NCBI GenBank assembly: GCA_963402885.1
Contig: OY727103.1
Span: forward strand, 11,992,085 to 12,056,084
DNA length: 64,000 nucleotides
Direction of reading: 5' to 3'
Source of the DNA: Antedon bifida
Taxonomy: Eukaryota > Echinodermata > Crinoidea > Comatulida > Antedonidae
Every line of letters starts with the position of its first letter. Position 1 is the first letter of the stretch. Made by a program: the position numbers and the translations under genes. This document shows, piece after piece, positions 1 to 15,400 of this stretch. The notes below the pieces were generated by a model, which had not been told where the DNA came from, searched no databases, and saw nothing but the letters and a program-made list of their open reading frames with translations.

Positions 1-453
1 GCAAATTGTATTTCATCTCAGAAATGAAATATTTATTGCACAAGAACTTAAATGCCATCATCATTGACTGGTTTAGTTTATTATGACAAACGTGTTGGAA
101 TTAAATATGTAACAACTCACATTTCTTAGCTTGTCTGGAAGCTAAAATAATTAAACATATCACCGCAACATTACACATGAATGATAAATACAGAAATATT
201 TCTAAAATAGATCTAATGAAAATATTCCATTAAGACCGTTAAATTATGTTTGAATAAATTCAAGTTGAATTTTAAATTAAACCATTGTGATGAAGGATAT
301 GTATTACACATGGCACTAATATCATAATGTTACTTTATTAATGTTACTTTATTAATGTTACTTTATTTAAAAGAAAAAATCTAAACCCAACTAAACCAGT
401 AACCAAAGTAACCCAACTAAAATGTTCTGTAACATTGAAAGCAAGTGAATTAC

Positions 454-3400
454 CGTGTAAACATAGAGTTCATGTGGTCCGTCATGCAATGTTGTCCCGT
501 CGCCTTTCATCAACTTTACAAACGACATTCCAAATAACTTTCTCATGTTATTAGCTCTATTACCTACAGGAAAATAAAATGTACTTATTATAAAATTCAT
601 AAGAAAGAAACATTATGTTAGCAGGTTCCCCAGTGTTAGAGAACGTCAGTAATTATTATGTAAATCTGTTGCAATTACAGACTTATGAAGACAAACACTA
701 TAAAAACACAAATAAACTACTGTGTGCTTGGCTTAAACTTATAGGGAACCCTCCAGTAAACATAACAGTCAAATCAACGTCATCAATACTGCTTAAATAA
801 GTTATAGAAAGTAGTGAACCCTGCATATACGGTACCCCTCAACAATTGCTATTCTTAGGCCCAATCTTACATGCCCTGAAAGCTAACCCTGCATATATAG
901 TACCCCTCAACACTTGCTATTCTTAGGCCCTATCTTACATGCCTTGAAAGCTAACCCTGCATATCAACACTTGTTATCTCAATCATTTGGCAGTAAATAC
1001 TAGCCACCTCATCAATAGCCATTGCATACACTGAATGACTCTCTTGGCAACTGCATGACAACACTGTTCATATTTAAAGTCTTCTTGGATAAGGACTATA
1101 AACCGTAGGTCAAGTGTACACAGTTATAACCTGTGTGCACTTTAAAGAACCCAGTTCATCATTCGAGACAAGTAGTGGATTAGCCCGGTGAACTGGTTCA
1201 CAAAATAGCCCTGCATCAGGGGGATTACCATCTATCTGATAGGAAAGTGATTAATTTACTATATGGTACTCCTTGACCACTTGTGCCTATAGACATGAAA
1301 AAGTAAGTGTTTACCTGAACAGTGCCTAAATTCAAAGCGGATATGTGTGTCATTGAACTTGTCAATTGGAATCATTAGTTTGATGATCTCGTTCCAGCGT
1401 GGCTGGTTGGTATGGCGATAAACCACCGATTTATACTCCTCTACTGGCTTCTCTCCGTCACCAAGACAAATGCACGGCTGTAAAACATTAAATATTTTAA
1501 TTATTAATGTGAAAAATAAGAATATGAAGAATGATGACATAAGAAATATATCACTATTTTATGTTAAAATTGTATAAATATAATTAAAAGCATTTGTTTA
1601 GTTTGTGTTAATAATAAAAAAAGATCAAATCAGAAAATGTCAATAAATCAAATTAACAAAGGATTAATATAGTTAAAGAAAATCATAGTACGCAGAACAT
1701 AAAAGCATTATTTTATTTTATTTGTTAAAATTAAAATATGAAAAAAGTAAAATACAAAAGAGAAGACAGTTTAACATAGCACAATAGTTTACACATATAG
1801 AACATACGCGCTCATTTTAACTACATATAATATAATAATTTAAAACACAGTAGAACTCCTCCTTTGGAACACTATTCAGGGGACACCCATTTTAAGCGGA
1901 CACTCCTTTTAAGCAGACACCCCTTATTAAGTGGACACCCCTTATTAAGCGGACACCCCTTATTAAGTGGACACCAATTATTAAGCGGACACCAATTATT
2001 AAGGGGACACCCCTATCAAGCGGACACCACTATTAAGCGGATACACCGATTAAGCGGACACCCCTTATTAAGCGGACACCTCTTATTAAGCGGACACCTC
2101 TTATTAAGTAGACACCCCTTATTAAGCGGACACCTCCATCAAGCGGACACCACTTTTAAGCTGACACCCCTATCAAGCGGACACCACTATTAAGTGGATA
2201 CAACGATTAAGCAGACACCCCTTATTAAGCGGACACTTCTAATAAGGGAACACTATGTAAACAACGAGGGGAAATAAATATTTTAAAACTATACAGTCGT
2301 CTATATTAAGGGGACCTTTTGTTGAATCCTGATGGTGATCCTGTAACAGAGGAGTTTTACTTAATTTAAATAGATACATTTAGTAAATATATTTAAAAGA
2401 ATATGTTAACATTCTAAATAATAAGAAAAACACAATATAATAACCTGACAATAAATAAATAAAAAAGTTAAAAATCATCATTTAAATTGTCAAAAGTAAA
2501 ACAAAGATTTAGTATACAGAAATCAACAATATTTGAGTGAACTAATAATATTAAATTAAAACAATGCCATGCAATATACATATTAAACAACAGCCATCCC
2601 ATGCAATAGTTAGTTAGGAGAATCCATTAAAAAAAATTACCTGCATAGAAAAAAAAAACAAATTTAAACAGCTACAAAAACTATAACATAAAGATGCAAA
2701 AATAAAATCAAATTCTAAAAGCGTATTTCAACAAAACGGTGTGAGTAGCTTCGCTGACAGACATTAAAATAAAGAGTAAAAATGCAACAAAACGGTGTGA
2801 GTAGCTTCGCCGACAGACGTTAAAGAGTAAAAATGCAACGAACCACAATCTTGTTGTCAGTCAGTACATGCACGATTATTTCAACTTTGTTGCGGTCTTT
2901 TTCGAAATCCGCGGTATTAAGATGAATATAAACATCGTTGCGAACATCTCCTGTAAAATGACAACATTTATGATGAAATTATGACCAATGATATGACTGT
3001 AATCAGTCAGTTTTGGAACGTACCATTTTACGCATGTTACTTCGGTCAATAACGCATACAGTGACTTCTACGTTTTTTCCCGCAGTCTTTCCGCCACGGT
3101 CAAATATTGCTCGATCAAGCACAACGTAAAGATCGTTTCGTACATCGCCTGAGGTTATAAAAAATTGCTGAACCAAAAACATACAATCAAAGAAAACATG
3201 TTTTGAGGCCATTTTGAAATATAAACAATTTAGAATCATCAACTGGAAACAATTGCTGTCCTTACAAACCCAAGCAACTATTTAGAATGTTATAACATTT
3301 AAATAAAAGTAAAAAATAAAGGCTATATTAATGTTCCTATGCAATATCAGTGTTTGTGATAGCAATGCTAACTAAAGCTCTGTCTACACTATCAAACTTT

Positions 3401-6400
3401 GACAACAAAGTGTGATGTGCACAAATATGGTAGTGATATGCTTAAATATGATAGTGATATGACATCATCATGTCCATATATGGGCACATCACATTTTTTT
3501 GTTAAATAAAGTTTGATAGTGTCGGCAGAGTTTAATGGTGAGAGTCCTGCTGAGTCTACTAGAGTGACAACTACTGTACAGATATCATTATAATGATTTA
3601 TACTACAGATATCAATGCTATTCAAATTAATTACGCACATAACAGAACACACAATTGTGTTCAAATACAGTAAAATTAGTAGTAGATTTGCATCAAAGCA
3701 CTACTAAATAAAGGTGATCAAACTTGATACTATTGACCGAATCAAGTGGACGATTGTATACGGCAAGGGGCAATGCACAACTGTAGAGGGCGTAATCTGA
3801 ATTTCGACAAAAATGACGTAAAAACCTGGCATAATGACATCTGCAAATCCAAGTTTTCTGGTGATTGACACGTTCTGTTTAAACAGCAATGGCTTCTCAA
3901 TCTTAAGTTGTTCTAGTTCGCCGTGAAGCATTCTCATTTCAATGATAACGCCTAAGAAAGAAAAAAAGAGTATAAACAGGAGTGAGGGAGAGTTCAATAT
4001 AGTATAATACCCTAATGCCATGGTTTCCATTCAAATATACAGTCAACTCTCCCAATACCGGACACCTTTGGGCCGGCCAGATATGTCTGGTTTTCTGGAA
4101 AATCTGGTATTCGGAATGTGTGTTTAATGGTAAAAATATTCAAAACAAGTCCGGTATTGGGAGAGTTTCTGGTATCACAGAGTCCGGTATTGGGAGAGTT
4201 TCTGGTATCACAGAGTCCGGTATTGGGAGAGTTGACTGTACATTGTTGTTACGTGTCGCTAACAAAAGAAGAAGAAAATCGATGGATCTTTTTGTATGCT
4301 ATCACAACATTGGTAGTTAATGAGTGAGAAGTAAGCATGTGCTGAGTGAGTGTGCTTACCTAAGTTGGTGGTACTTGTTGGTAAACTCTTGCTGCTTTTT
4401 CCAGGTGTAATCAGCGTTTCATGAAGCGTAGAGAAATCATTGTCAGTATTTGTATTTACAAGACTGTGAAAACAAAATAGAAATCCCATGTGATGTAGTT
4501 GACTAACGCTGACCTCAGTTAAAGTTTTGATACCTGGTTAGCCGACTTATTTTCCGGCTTATTGGCCGTTTAAATTAAATTAATACAAGCTCGATGGTAA
4601 TTATTAATAAAGCATAATATTAGACAGATTGTACTAAAGATATGGCATAAAAGGCAGACTTTTCACAGCCCAAAAAGATGAGTAGTTTGAAATGCCATTG
4701 GGTACTTGGGGATGTTCTAGTACCTGGGAATGTCATTGGGTACCTGGGAATGTCATTGGGTACCTGGGAATGTCATTGGGTACCTGGGGATGTTCGAGTA
4801 CCTGGGGATGTTCGAGTACATGGGGATGTTCGAGTACCTGGGAATGTCATTGGGTACCTGGGAATGTCATTGGGTAGCTGGGAATGTCATTGGGTACCTG
4901 GGAATGTCATTGGGTAGCTGGGAATGTCATTGGGTAGCTGGGAATGTCATTGGGTACCTGGGAATGTCATTGGGTACCTGGGAATGTCATTGGGTACCTG
5001 GGAATGTCATTGGGTACTTGGGGATGTTCGAGTACCTGGGAATGTCATTGGGTACCTGGGAATGTCATTGGGTACTTGGGGATGTCCGAGTACCTGGGAA
5101 TGTCATTGGGTACCTGGGAATGTCATTGGGTACCTGGGAATGTCATTGGGTACCTGGGAATGCCATCGGGTACTTGGGGATGTTTGAGTACCTGGGAATG
5201 TTATTGGGTACCTGGGAATGTCATTGGGTACTTGGGGATGTCCGAGTACCTGGGAATGTCATTGGGTACCTGGGGATGTCCGAGTACCTGGGAATGTCAT
5301 TGGGTACTTAGGGATGTCATTGAGTGCCAATGAAAAGTTTCAATACTTACGTTATTTTAATCGGTTTTTCTTTTTCATTTGAGCTGGAATTATCAGCTGT
5401 GAGTAAGTCACTTAAACTTAACACTGCGGAAAAAACACAAATGAAGATGCTATAAAGATAATTTATCATTGTTATATATTCAGGTATACTTTATTAATTC
5501 CAATGTCAACAAACGGCCAGACACTGAAACTATTGTCTCACAATAAACGCACAAAGACAATGAAGAAACTAACGCTTGTAACACACTATTTAAAAAATTA
5601 AAACTATCTATAATATAATTGTTATATAAACAAATTAGGTTGGTTTTGTGGAAGTTATTATCTTGTTAATTTCCTGGTGAAATTGTTTCTATTTTTGTTT
5701 TTTGTATAACATAAAGACAATGAATGAATACATAAAAAACCACAAACCTCCTACTCCAAAAGGCCTTCTGTAATCTTTTGGTCCTCTTCCTAACGTTGTT
5801 GACGGGTTAGGGTTCATTCGTCCGATGCGTACAATGTGACAAGCTAAATATATATCCTTCAACAGATCTTGATTGCCTAAATCCTACAACAACAACAATA
5901 GTGGTGTTAGTAGTCTATGAGTGCTGTTTACCTGGATAAACCGACAATAGCCTGTGCTCTACAGAGACTCAGATACGAGTTCCTAGGACACTCCTGGACC
6001 ACAATGTACTAGTCCGCAACCACGCCCAAGTAATATAATATTACAGATTGACGACTTACGCAAAAAATTGTTGATTGTTTTCCGATCATTTCCACATTAT
6101 TGCTGACACCTTGTTTATTAATTTTTGCCAAATACCGTTCACTGTAAAAAATAAACAGAAATATTTAACAGATAATAGAACAGAATTGTTATTGTTTGTA
6201 ACTACTGTGGAGTAGCTTTGCGTCAGGGTGTTGAGTTATTGGTCAGATGTTTTGCCTTACTCTGACGTAATTTGTACTTCATACTAAGTACATTGAGAAT
6301 ATCTGCAAAAAAAATATGAAAGTAACTCTCGGGTGGGACTCGAACCCACGACCTCCAGATCACTAGCCTGGTGTTCATACCTCTAGACCACCGAGCTTGA

Positions 6401-9400
6401 GCTGATAGCTAGGGGTTAATAGAACGTAATTGTATAGTTAAATTTCTTCACCTAGTGAGGAAAAATCGTAGTGGTTTGTTTACCAAAATTTATTAATATT
6501 ATTCTTATGATGTATCGTTGGTTTGTTTTAAATTGTTTTGTAATTTGACTGTGATTGTGTACTGGACCCTCTGGGAAAACAGTTTTTTTACTGAAGAGGT
6601 TACTCAGTATAAAGAATAAATAAATAAAAAAGATGCAAACAGTTAATCTAGCAATTCATACAGAGCAAATAATATTTTTATTTTACCTAAAATATGTTTG
6701 ATTTGAGGCATTGTACAACGTGAAGTAGACGTCTGCTTCTTCACCTGCCAAAGCACAACCAAAGTTCTTCATGTTGAAATATATGTGATGTGATAATATT
6801 GTTTGCATTCCTTCAAGAGCTGTACCCTATAAATGGAAGAAATAATAGTTGGTAACCGTTTATTATCATTTTATTAAACAAATACAGTGGTTTACTGTGT
6901 TAGCTAATCTGATTTATCAAACAACTATTATGATGCTTTATAAATAGCAATGCAAGCCATGATTCAACGTTTCGATCTATTTGATCATCATCATCGTTCA
7001 AATGGTTAATGGTTTTAAATTTATATAGCGCAAAATACAAATAGGCTCTATGCACTGTTTAGCACAAGTGTAAAAATGAAAAGTTGATGAAAATAAACCA
7101 GGAAAAAGCCTAATAAACCGAATAAATTGGCCAAGACAACAGAAAAAAAGTCCGAAAAGTTGAACCATGGCTTGCCTCTTGTTAGTAGAAGTCAGTTTTA
7201 TAATAGGAATGCATTTCGAGTAATTTTCATAAAATGTACTACACACTGGAAACCACATTTGTTGAGCTTCTGAAAACCCACATATCCCAGTCATGCTTTA
7301 CATAAATATCTCGACATATTAAAATCAATCTACAATATCGCATTGTTATAATTTAAAAAGCATTGCCGCCTTGAAATACTAAACTACAATAAACTTTTAT
7401 TGTCAGAAAAGATTTAAAATCAGGATTTTATAAATGAAATATTTGAAATAAATTTACACTATAAATTAAATTGCAACTACAAACATTTGTTTTAATAAGC
7501 AATAAAAAAAACAAAAATACTAAGAATAAAATCTGATAAAAAATATATAAAATTAAGATTCATAAAAAAAACATTTAAAAATTTAATGACAAAATAAATG
7601 GTTTATTTATATTTTTGTCATTTAAAAAATATGGTTCATATTAAAAAATCAGTTTAATGTGAAAGTATTGATATAAAATTGAACATAAAAACAAATCTGA
7701 CATTTTAATTTTCCTTAAAACATGTGAATGTAGCAAGATACAAGTTTCATAGTATTTGTTTAAAACGTATAATAATGCTCAAATCTGGACCAATGTCAGT
7801 ATTCAGACAACTCTTCAACTTAGGAATTTCAGGAAAATGATTAAAAGATGAAAGAATGAAAAATATATGATTCTTGAATTTCAGTTATTATTATCTATCA
7901 CTAAGACAGCATTTTGTCGGTGTTAATTTTAATAATTTAAACTAAATGAATACAATGTTTGATTGATAAAGGCATAAAATCACCGCTAAATAAAAATAAT
8001 CCACTAAATTATTAAAATTTATCTATCTTTCTGCTTATATTTATAATACTGCTTTTTTTTAATGGCATGGTGTGTCCATTACTTACTTTTTTTGATTTAT
8101 TGTTTGAGGACTACAGTGTAAAGTAAAGAAATAAAAAGCTGTTGATAATAGAGAGGTTTCGCAATCTTACGAATACGATAACGAAAACGGATACGTCACG
8201 CACACATATTCGTTTTCGTAAGCCATAAAAAAATCTGTTTCGCATGGCAACGAAATATTGAGGCGCGTCCAAAATATGACTGCGGTAAATTTGAGCGAAG
8301 CGCAGGTACGTGTTGCTTGGTGCTTGGCTGCCTAGGCCTAGCGTAACATCAAAGCGAGTGAGGACTTTAAAAACTGCTATTTATCAAAATTGACCTGGCA
8401 TTTTAGTAAATTACTTTAGTAAATTACTTTCAATAAATCTATAATTATATTATAATCATGAATCATTCCTAATTCAAATGCAAAATGTGCAAAATAGATC
8501 AAAAACTATACTCGTTTTGTAGTTACGAATATGACTGGTGATATTCGTCAACACGAATACGCTTTACGAATATGAAATGGGGATCAGCTCAAAAGTTTTA
8601 CAAATGTATGACGTATCCGTTTTCGTTATCGTATTCGTAAGGTTGCGAAACCTCCCTATTACTACTAAAAACATACAACAGAATGTTGTTATCCTATTAT
8701 TATTAATTCTTCTGACCTTGTGAAGAAAGTGGATACACTTGATAGTTGTGATTGTTAAATAATTAATAAATAAGGGGCAAAAACTGTTTTAATGTTATAA
8801 AATATGAACACTAATATTATATTTAATCATCATCATCTATGGTAAATGGATGTTTTGATCAAATATTAAATTAAACCTAAACTTTTTATTTTGCAAAGTG
8901 GGTCATTGTTGTTTTTTTGTGACATAAAAGTGTTGAATATTTAGTATTAAATATTATCAGATCCAGAGCCATTTAGTGACTAGCTTCACAATGCTACTAT
9001 AATAGCAGTAATAGTATAAAGGTTGAATAGCTGGGCTTAAATTGTTTGATTTGTGTCACAGATTACAGATCACCATTGTCAGAATATGAGGAAACACAAC
9101 AAGGAAATAGGGTATAAATAATTCCTACTGTGTACATTAAAAGTATAGGAAATTCCACAATTGAATAGTACAGTATTATGTGGTTTGAGTTACAATATTA
9201 TGTGGTTTAGATCAATCGTTTTGTAATGCAGTAAATCTGAATTACTGCAGCAATCTATGAATGTACTGCAGTAGCATATAAACAAATAACTTACACTTGA
9301 CATGTATTTGGTATCTTCTGAGCTTCTTAGATGCTATCAAAATACAACATAAAAATAAAACATTTTAGTTTCAATTCAAATACAATTGCGCAACCTATAA

Positions 9401-12400
9401 AATACATTAATTTTCAACCAATAAAATACATTAATTTGCAACCAATATAATATATTAATTTGCAACCTATAAAATACATTAATTTTCATCCAATAAAATA
9501 CATTAATTTTTTACCAATAAAATACATTAATTTGCAACCTATAAATACATTAATTTGCAACCAATAAAATACATGAATGTACAATCTGTATAATACATTA
9601 ATCTATAAAATGTCATTTAAAAATTGGAAAATAATCTTGAACAAACAATAAACAAAGAATACACAATACTCACAATTTTATATAGTTGATAAATATTACA
9701 AGCGTCGCCGGCAACCATCTCACCACCAATGCGTGGAACTAAATCCAGTTCCAGCTGGTTGTTACCCTGGTCAATACGTCCAGTGATCTCCTTCTTAAGC
9801 TCCCTCGTCTGCTCCTGCGTTAACAATCCAGAAATCAGTTCTAACCTTAATTCCATTAGCTTCTCCATAAGGAGTTGGAGAATGGAGAAATCTCTCGTGT
9901 TTCCGACCTGTTCAATGAGAAAAAGTGAATTAGTCTGAATAAAATTTTTAAATTAATTAAAAACTGTTCTCGTATTATACTTATACTATAACAATGGATA
10001 GTTCTCTCTCATACATTTCGAAAAGAAATGGTGAGGTACTGTATGTATGGGCGTTGCTGCCCACCTGAAGGCACGGTCATGGACGATACCACAGACTTGG
10101 AGGGGAATGCAAAGAATATTTTTACTTTTCAATATGTTCTCCCCTCAAAGGGGAAAAGGCCTATGTCAGTTTATCCAGGTAAGTTAGTCACATATTTTAT
10201 AGACTATAAAAATGCCACGTACCACATATGCATTCTTCAATATCATGTCCCATTCTCGCAATACAGAAGTAACTTCTCGCCCAATGGGATCTTCAGCTGG
10301 TAATACTGTTTCATATCTCCTAAAAAATTAATCAAATAAAACATACACACACGTTTGATTAAGTATGTTCTTAGCTTTCATTCTTAGCTAGAGAGGTAAG
10401 CTTTGATTTCCAATTTACCTGATTTTAGGTTTTCAACTTTGTGAAACAAATATAGATTGACCCAGACTGACCTGGACTTCATGACAACAAGAAATTTAAA
10501 CTTTGTTAACTTGATTTATCAGGAAGTTATCACACTTGTATCAGATCAACAGTTTGAGGAAATGTTGCATGATAAAATCTATCAAAAGTTTTAATTCTGA
10601 GTTTCAGTTTTTCAAACACAAACTTTATCTCTGTATGTCATGCTTTTAGGCCTACAAAGGGAAACCTAACCATTTTAACACATTTTGAAATGCGTGTAAA
10701 CTGCAATAAACTGTACATAATACAATGGGTTGGGAATGATTTGCATGGATTAAAGAACCTTAAAGCTTTGTCTACACTATCAAACTAGTTTGACAAAAGT
10801 GTGATCTGCCCAAATATGGTAGTTATGTTTGCCCAAATATGGTAGTGATATGACATCATCATGTCCATATATGGGTACATCACATGTTTTTGTCACATAA
10901 AGTTTGATAGTGTAGACAGAGCTTTAGATAGAACAGACATGACAACATATTGACCAATATGGACACATTAAATACTAGATTTTTTTTTCAAAATATGAGT
11001 ATGGTAGGCTACAGTTACTTACCCATCATTTTCCACAATACACTTTTTTATGTGTATGGTATTTGATGGAAATATTCCCTGCAAAACAGAATAATAATAA
11101 TCAGTTTAATTCAACAACTAATATCAATCAACTTGTTTATTATCATTCCTATACATGTATGTTTATTTGCACATTCTACAATGATGTATATGGAATTCAG
11201 TTCCAAATTTAAAACTACATAAAAGCATTTTTTTAGTTGTTTAAATTTAATTAGAAGGGAAGTAAGTTCTATTTTAAAATATGTGGTAGAATTTGAAGAA
11301 GGAAAAGCATTAATTTGTGAAGAACTTTCCACTTGTACATATCCTGTTACTTGATATACAGCCAACATTTTAACACATATTGAAAGCACTTCCTCATACA
11401 GCCTGACCATTGTTTATAACCTATACACACAAATGCCATTATTTCTATTATAAAACATAAGGAAGCTCATAAGCACAACACAATGTTGAATGACACATTA
11501 AACAAGTATCTTATATGTTCCGTATGTAGGCCTAGAGTAGGCCTAGGCCTAGAGACATCCACTATAAGAGACCACAACTCAACATCGGTGTCTACAGATA
11601 TTGGTCAATGATACTGCGGTCAATTCATATTACTCTATGGTTAATTCATATTACTGTATGGTCAATTCATACTACTGTATGGTCAATTCATACTATTGTA
11701 TGGTCAATCATACTATGGTAAATTCATACTATAGTCAATCATACTATGGTCAATCATACTATGGTCAATTCATACTACTGTATGGTCAATTCATATTACT
11801 GTTTGGCCAATTCATATTACTGTATGGTCAATTCATACTACTTTATGGTCAATTCATACTACTGTATGGTCAATCATACTACTGGTCAAGCATACTACTG
11901 GTCAAGCATACTACTGGTCAATTGGTACAGTCTTAATAGTTGGATAGTATTCTACTTGTGATAGCAGGGAGTGAAACATTGCCAGGATATTTTGACATTT
12001 CTTACCAATTGATCTTTCCTTTTTATTGCGCATCCTCGTAGCCAACCTGAAAAAGAATAAAATCATTAAATTGACTATTGAGTATATAAACTAATAGATA
12101 CATTGTTACAGCTGTACTCTTGAATCACTTTTATAAGTTATGTTATACAATAACATTATTTTGCATTGGAATTCAATGGTGAGTTTGACATGTTTAAAAT
12201 GAATAATATAGGTGACCAACAGCTTGACATCTATTTTGAAGGATGCTAGTACAATCGATGGTTTTGCAACATTAGACCAGTATAACTAACATTTATTGTT
12301 CTCTTTAAATAATCAAATACATTTTGAGTGGGGGTAATGAGGACAGCAGATTTCACCAAAACTACAACTAACCATATTTTGTTGTTTACCTACATTTATT

Positions 12401-15400
12401 TACTTTCATTCATTTGTTTTCATAAAATAAACAACTTACTTTTATCTTCAGTTTCTTCTATAATATGTACTGCTTGTCCGATTTCTAATTTTAATCCATG
12501 TTCCACATTTTCCCCATCGAAGTTGCATATAGCTAAAAAAATAAACAAAAATAAATAAAATGTACTGATAAATGTGGTTGCTTGTCAATATCATTGTTCT
12601 TGCCAGTGAAATCACAACTACTTTCGTACTACATTTTCACTGTAAATAAACATTTCTTCTATTTCCTTTTAAAAATAATATCAGTCTCGTATAGCGTTAG
12701 GAGAAAAACATTATTAATGTTAAATGTTAAATAACTATAAATGTTATTTTTAGAAAAATTATTTCATAAATAATATGGTACAGTACATGTTAAAAATGCA
12801 ATTATTGTGCATATAGCTAAACTTTCGTCCCTGGTATATTTAACAATTTGTGTACAACATGGTAACAGTAGGCCTACATTGTTAAGGATGCATATGCATT
12901 TAAATACTTGTTGTTGTACAGTATTCAGTGAGGGTAATCTTTCTTGGTATATTTAACAATTTGTGTACAACATGTGTCGGAAGCAGTGAAACATTATCCA
13001 GTCAATTACACTAATTAATAGCAATTAATAATTGACCTTTCTTTAACCACTGAGGCGGGTTAGTGGTATGTGGGGCATGACAGTATGCATCATTGCAGGG
13101 AAATGTGTGGTTTATGTTTAAATTAGTTTATTTACATCTATTTGTCTATTTGTAGACAATCTAAAAGAAAAATTGAAAAACACAAAATGCGTTTGACATA
13201 ATGATTTAAGGCCCTAACATAATGGAATTCACTTCCTACGAACATTACTGTACTAACATTACTATTGATGCTCCAATCAAAACCTCTAAGCTAATAAATT
13301 ATAGGCTAGATAGTTATACTGTAAGATGACGTCTAGAGAGTTACATCATATTGTTGGTATCGTACAGTAGGCTAGATAGTTATACTGTAAGATGACGTCT
13401 AGAGAGTTACATCATCTTGTTGGTATAGTAGGCTAGATAGTTATACTGTAAGATGACGTCTAGAGAGTTAGAACATTACTATTGATGCTCCCATCAAAAC
13501 CTCTAAGCTAATAAATTATAGGCTAGATAGTTATACTGTAAGATGACGTCTAGAGAGTTAGAACATCTTGTTGGTATAGTAGATTAGGTAGTTATACTGT
13601 TAGATGACGTCTAGAGAGTTACATCATCTTGGTATGGTAGTAGTATGTTAGGTTGTTGACACTAAGATCACTTCCTAATCTGACTCAAATGAGTACAGAT
13701 GACAGTGACCAGTGCAACATATGTCGAGCATTAAGCAGCATATCATGGAATCATGAACGTTTATTATAAGCAACAATTGTGAATATCAAACATATTATTT
13801 GTTTGTTTAAATTTACCAAATAAATTTGAGATAGTGAAAACACCCTTTTTTTGGGGTAAGACTCAAGACTCGAACCTAGGCCACCAAGCTTGTGCTGAAT
13901 AGTGCCAATTAAACACATAATTTATGTACAGATTATTGTACATTTACAGTAGTTAATTTGAGCCAGTAGAATTAATTGCAATTTATAATTAGCTAGTTAA
14001 TTAGTAATTCGTACCATTGGTTTGATAAAAAGAATTGTTTACACATTTATAATTAGCTATCTAAGGCTTTTTGATTTATCCAGGAAAAGACTATAAAAAT
14101 GACAAAATACACACGATGTAAAAATAACATTTAGAGTTTCTGACGTTGTCAGTCATGTGCACAATGATACATATTGTTTTTGTTTCGTTTTTAAGTCCCT
14201 ACTTAAAACCACCATTAGCAACAACATATCCTTCTTATTGTTTCATTAATAACTTCCTTAAAGATATTAAGTATCTAAAGATTAAATGGAAACAATAATG
14301 GTGAGTTACCAATGTCTACATTTTAATAAAGTTCATATTAAAATCAACAATTTAGTGTGGTTTGGTAAACTGTAAAGAAGAGATTGCCAGAGTGTAATGG
14401 CTATATTACAATATACTGCTATCACTCAATAGAGACTCCAATTTTATGGGGTTCCCATTTTTAGGAAAGAAACGCAACAGTGATAATGACACTGAAAGCT
14501 AAAATAAAAATATTTATTCTCACTTCAGTACAGTAGAGTATGAATGATGAAACTATATTTATATATAACTATAACTTTATTTAAGTGAATTGATAAAATC
14601 TAGCTAATTATTATGAATCACACAAATTGGGTAACAAACCATAAACTGATCTACTACATCGTGTTACACACGTCATTCATCACCACTCAACACAACATGA
14701 AGTGAAACAAGTGTTGTTGTACTATAAAACACTTTGATAGTAACCCATTATTTTTTAAAGCTATATTTCAGTTTTACATCTAAAGACAATATTTACTATC
14801 TAGTGTAACTACAGGATGTCAAATAAAATGGCCGTCAAGTAAAATAACAAATATTTTAATCAATCTATACCATAGTTTAATAACAAGTATAGTAATTATT
14901 AATTTAGCAAGAGTTAACACACAACAATTAATTGGAGTACTGGGTCATAAAATAAAACATAATAAAAACACAGAATAAATCAATAAATCAATTAAATAAA
15001 CCAGATGTTACTGCAACTGAAATAAAAATTATGTTAATAAAATCTGATAGAATCAATAAATAACGAACTTAGCAGCACTTCTTAGACACAAAACTTATTC
15101 TACCAGTAGAAAATGTCAAGGCGAAATATATCATTAGTTTCACTTCTAAACCAAATAACAATATGTAGCTCAATTTTAAACAGTACAAACTGTGTGTTCT
15201 ATACATACTTTTAAACCAAATGCATTGTCAATTCATAGATTTTGTATATAATAATTATTATCACTGGACATGTGTTTTTTATAACAGAGATCTCCATTAA
15301 AGGGTATCTTTCATCCAAATTAAACCAAGGCTGTATCTGAGTAAAAACCAACCATGACATCATCATCAACTTGTGGTGATTCATATATTGTACAGAATAT

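Noticed and set aside
1864..2193. 109-codon frame with LLSGHP repeats
   Set aside because: Translation of an 18-bp minisatellite.
4730..5311. Open frames of up to 193 codons rich in WECHWVPGNVIGYLGM repeats
   Set aside because: They come from the 20-bp minisatellite, which lacks stops in several frames, and they lie in a DOCK intron on the opposite strand.
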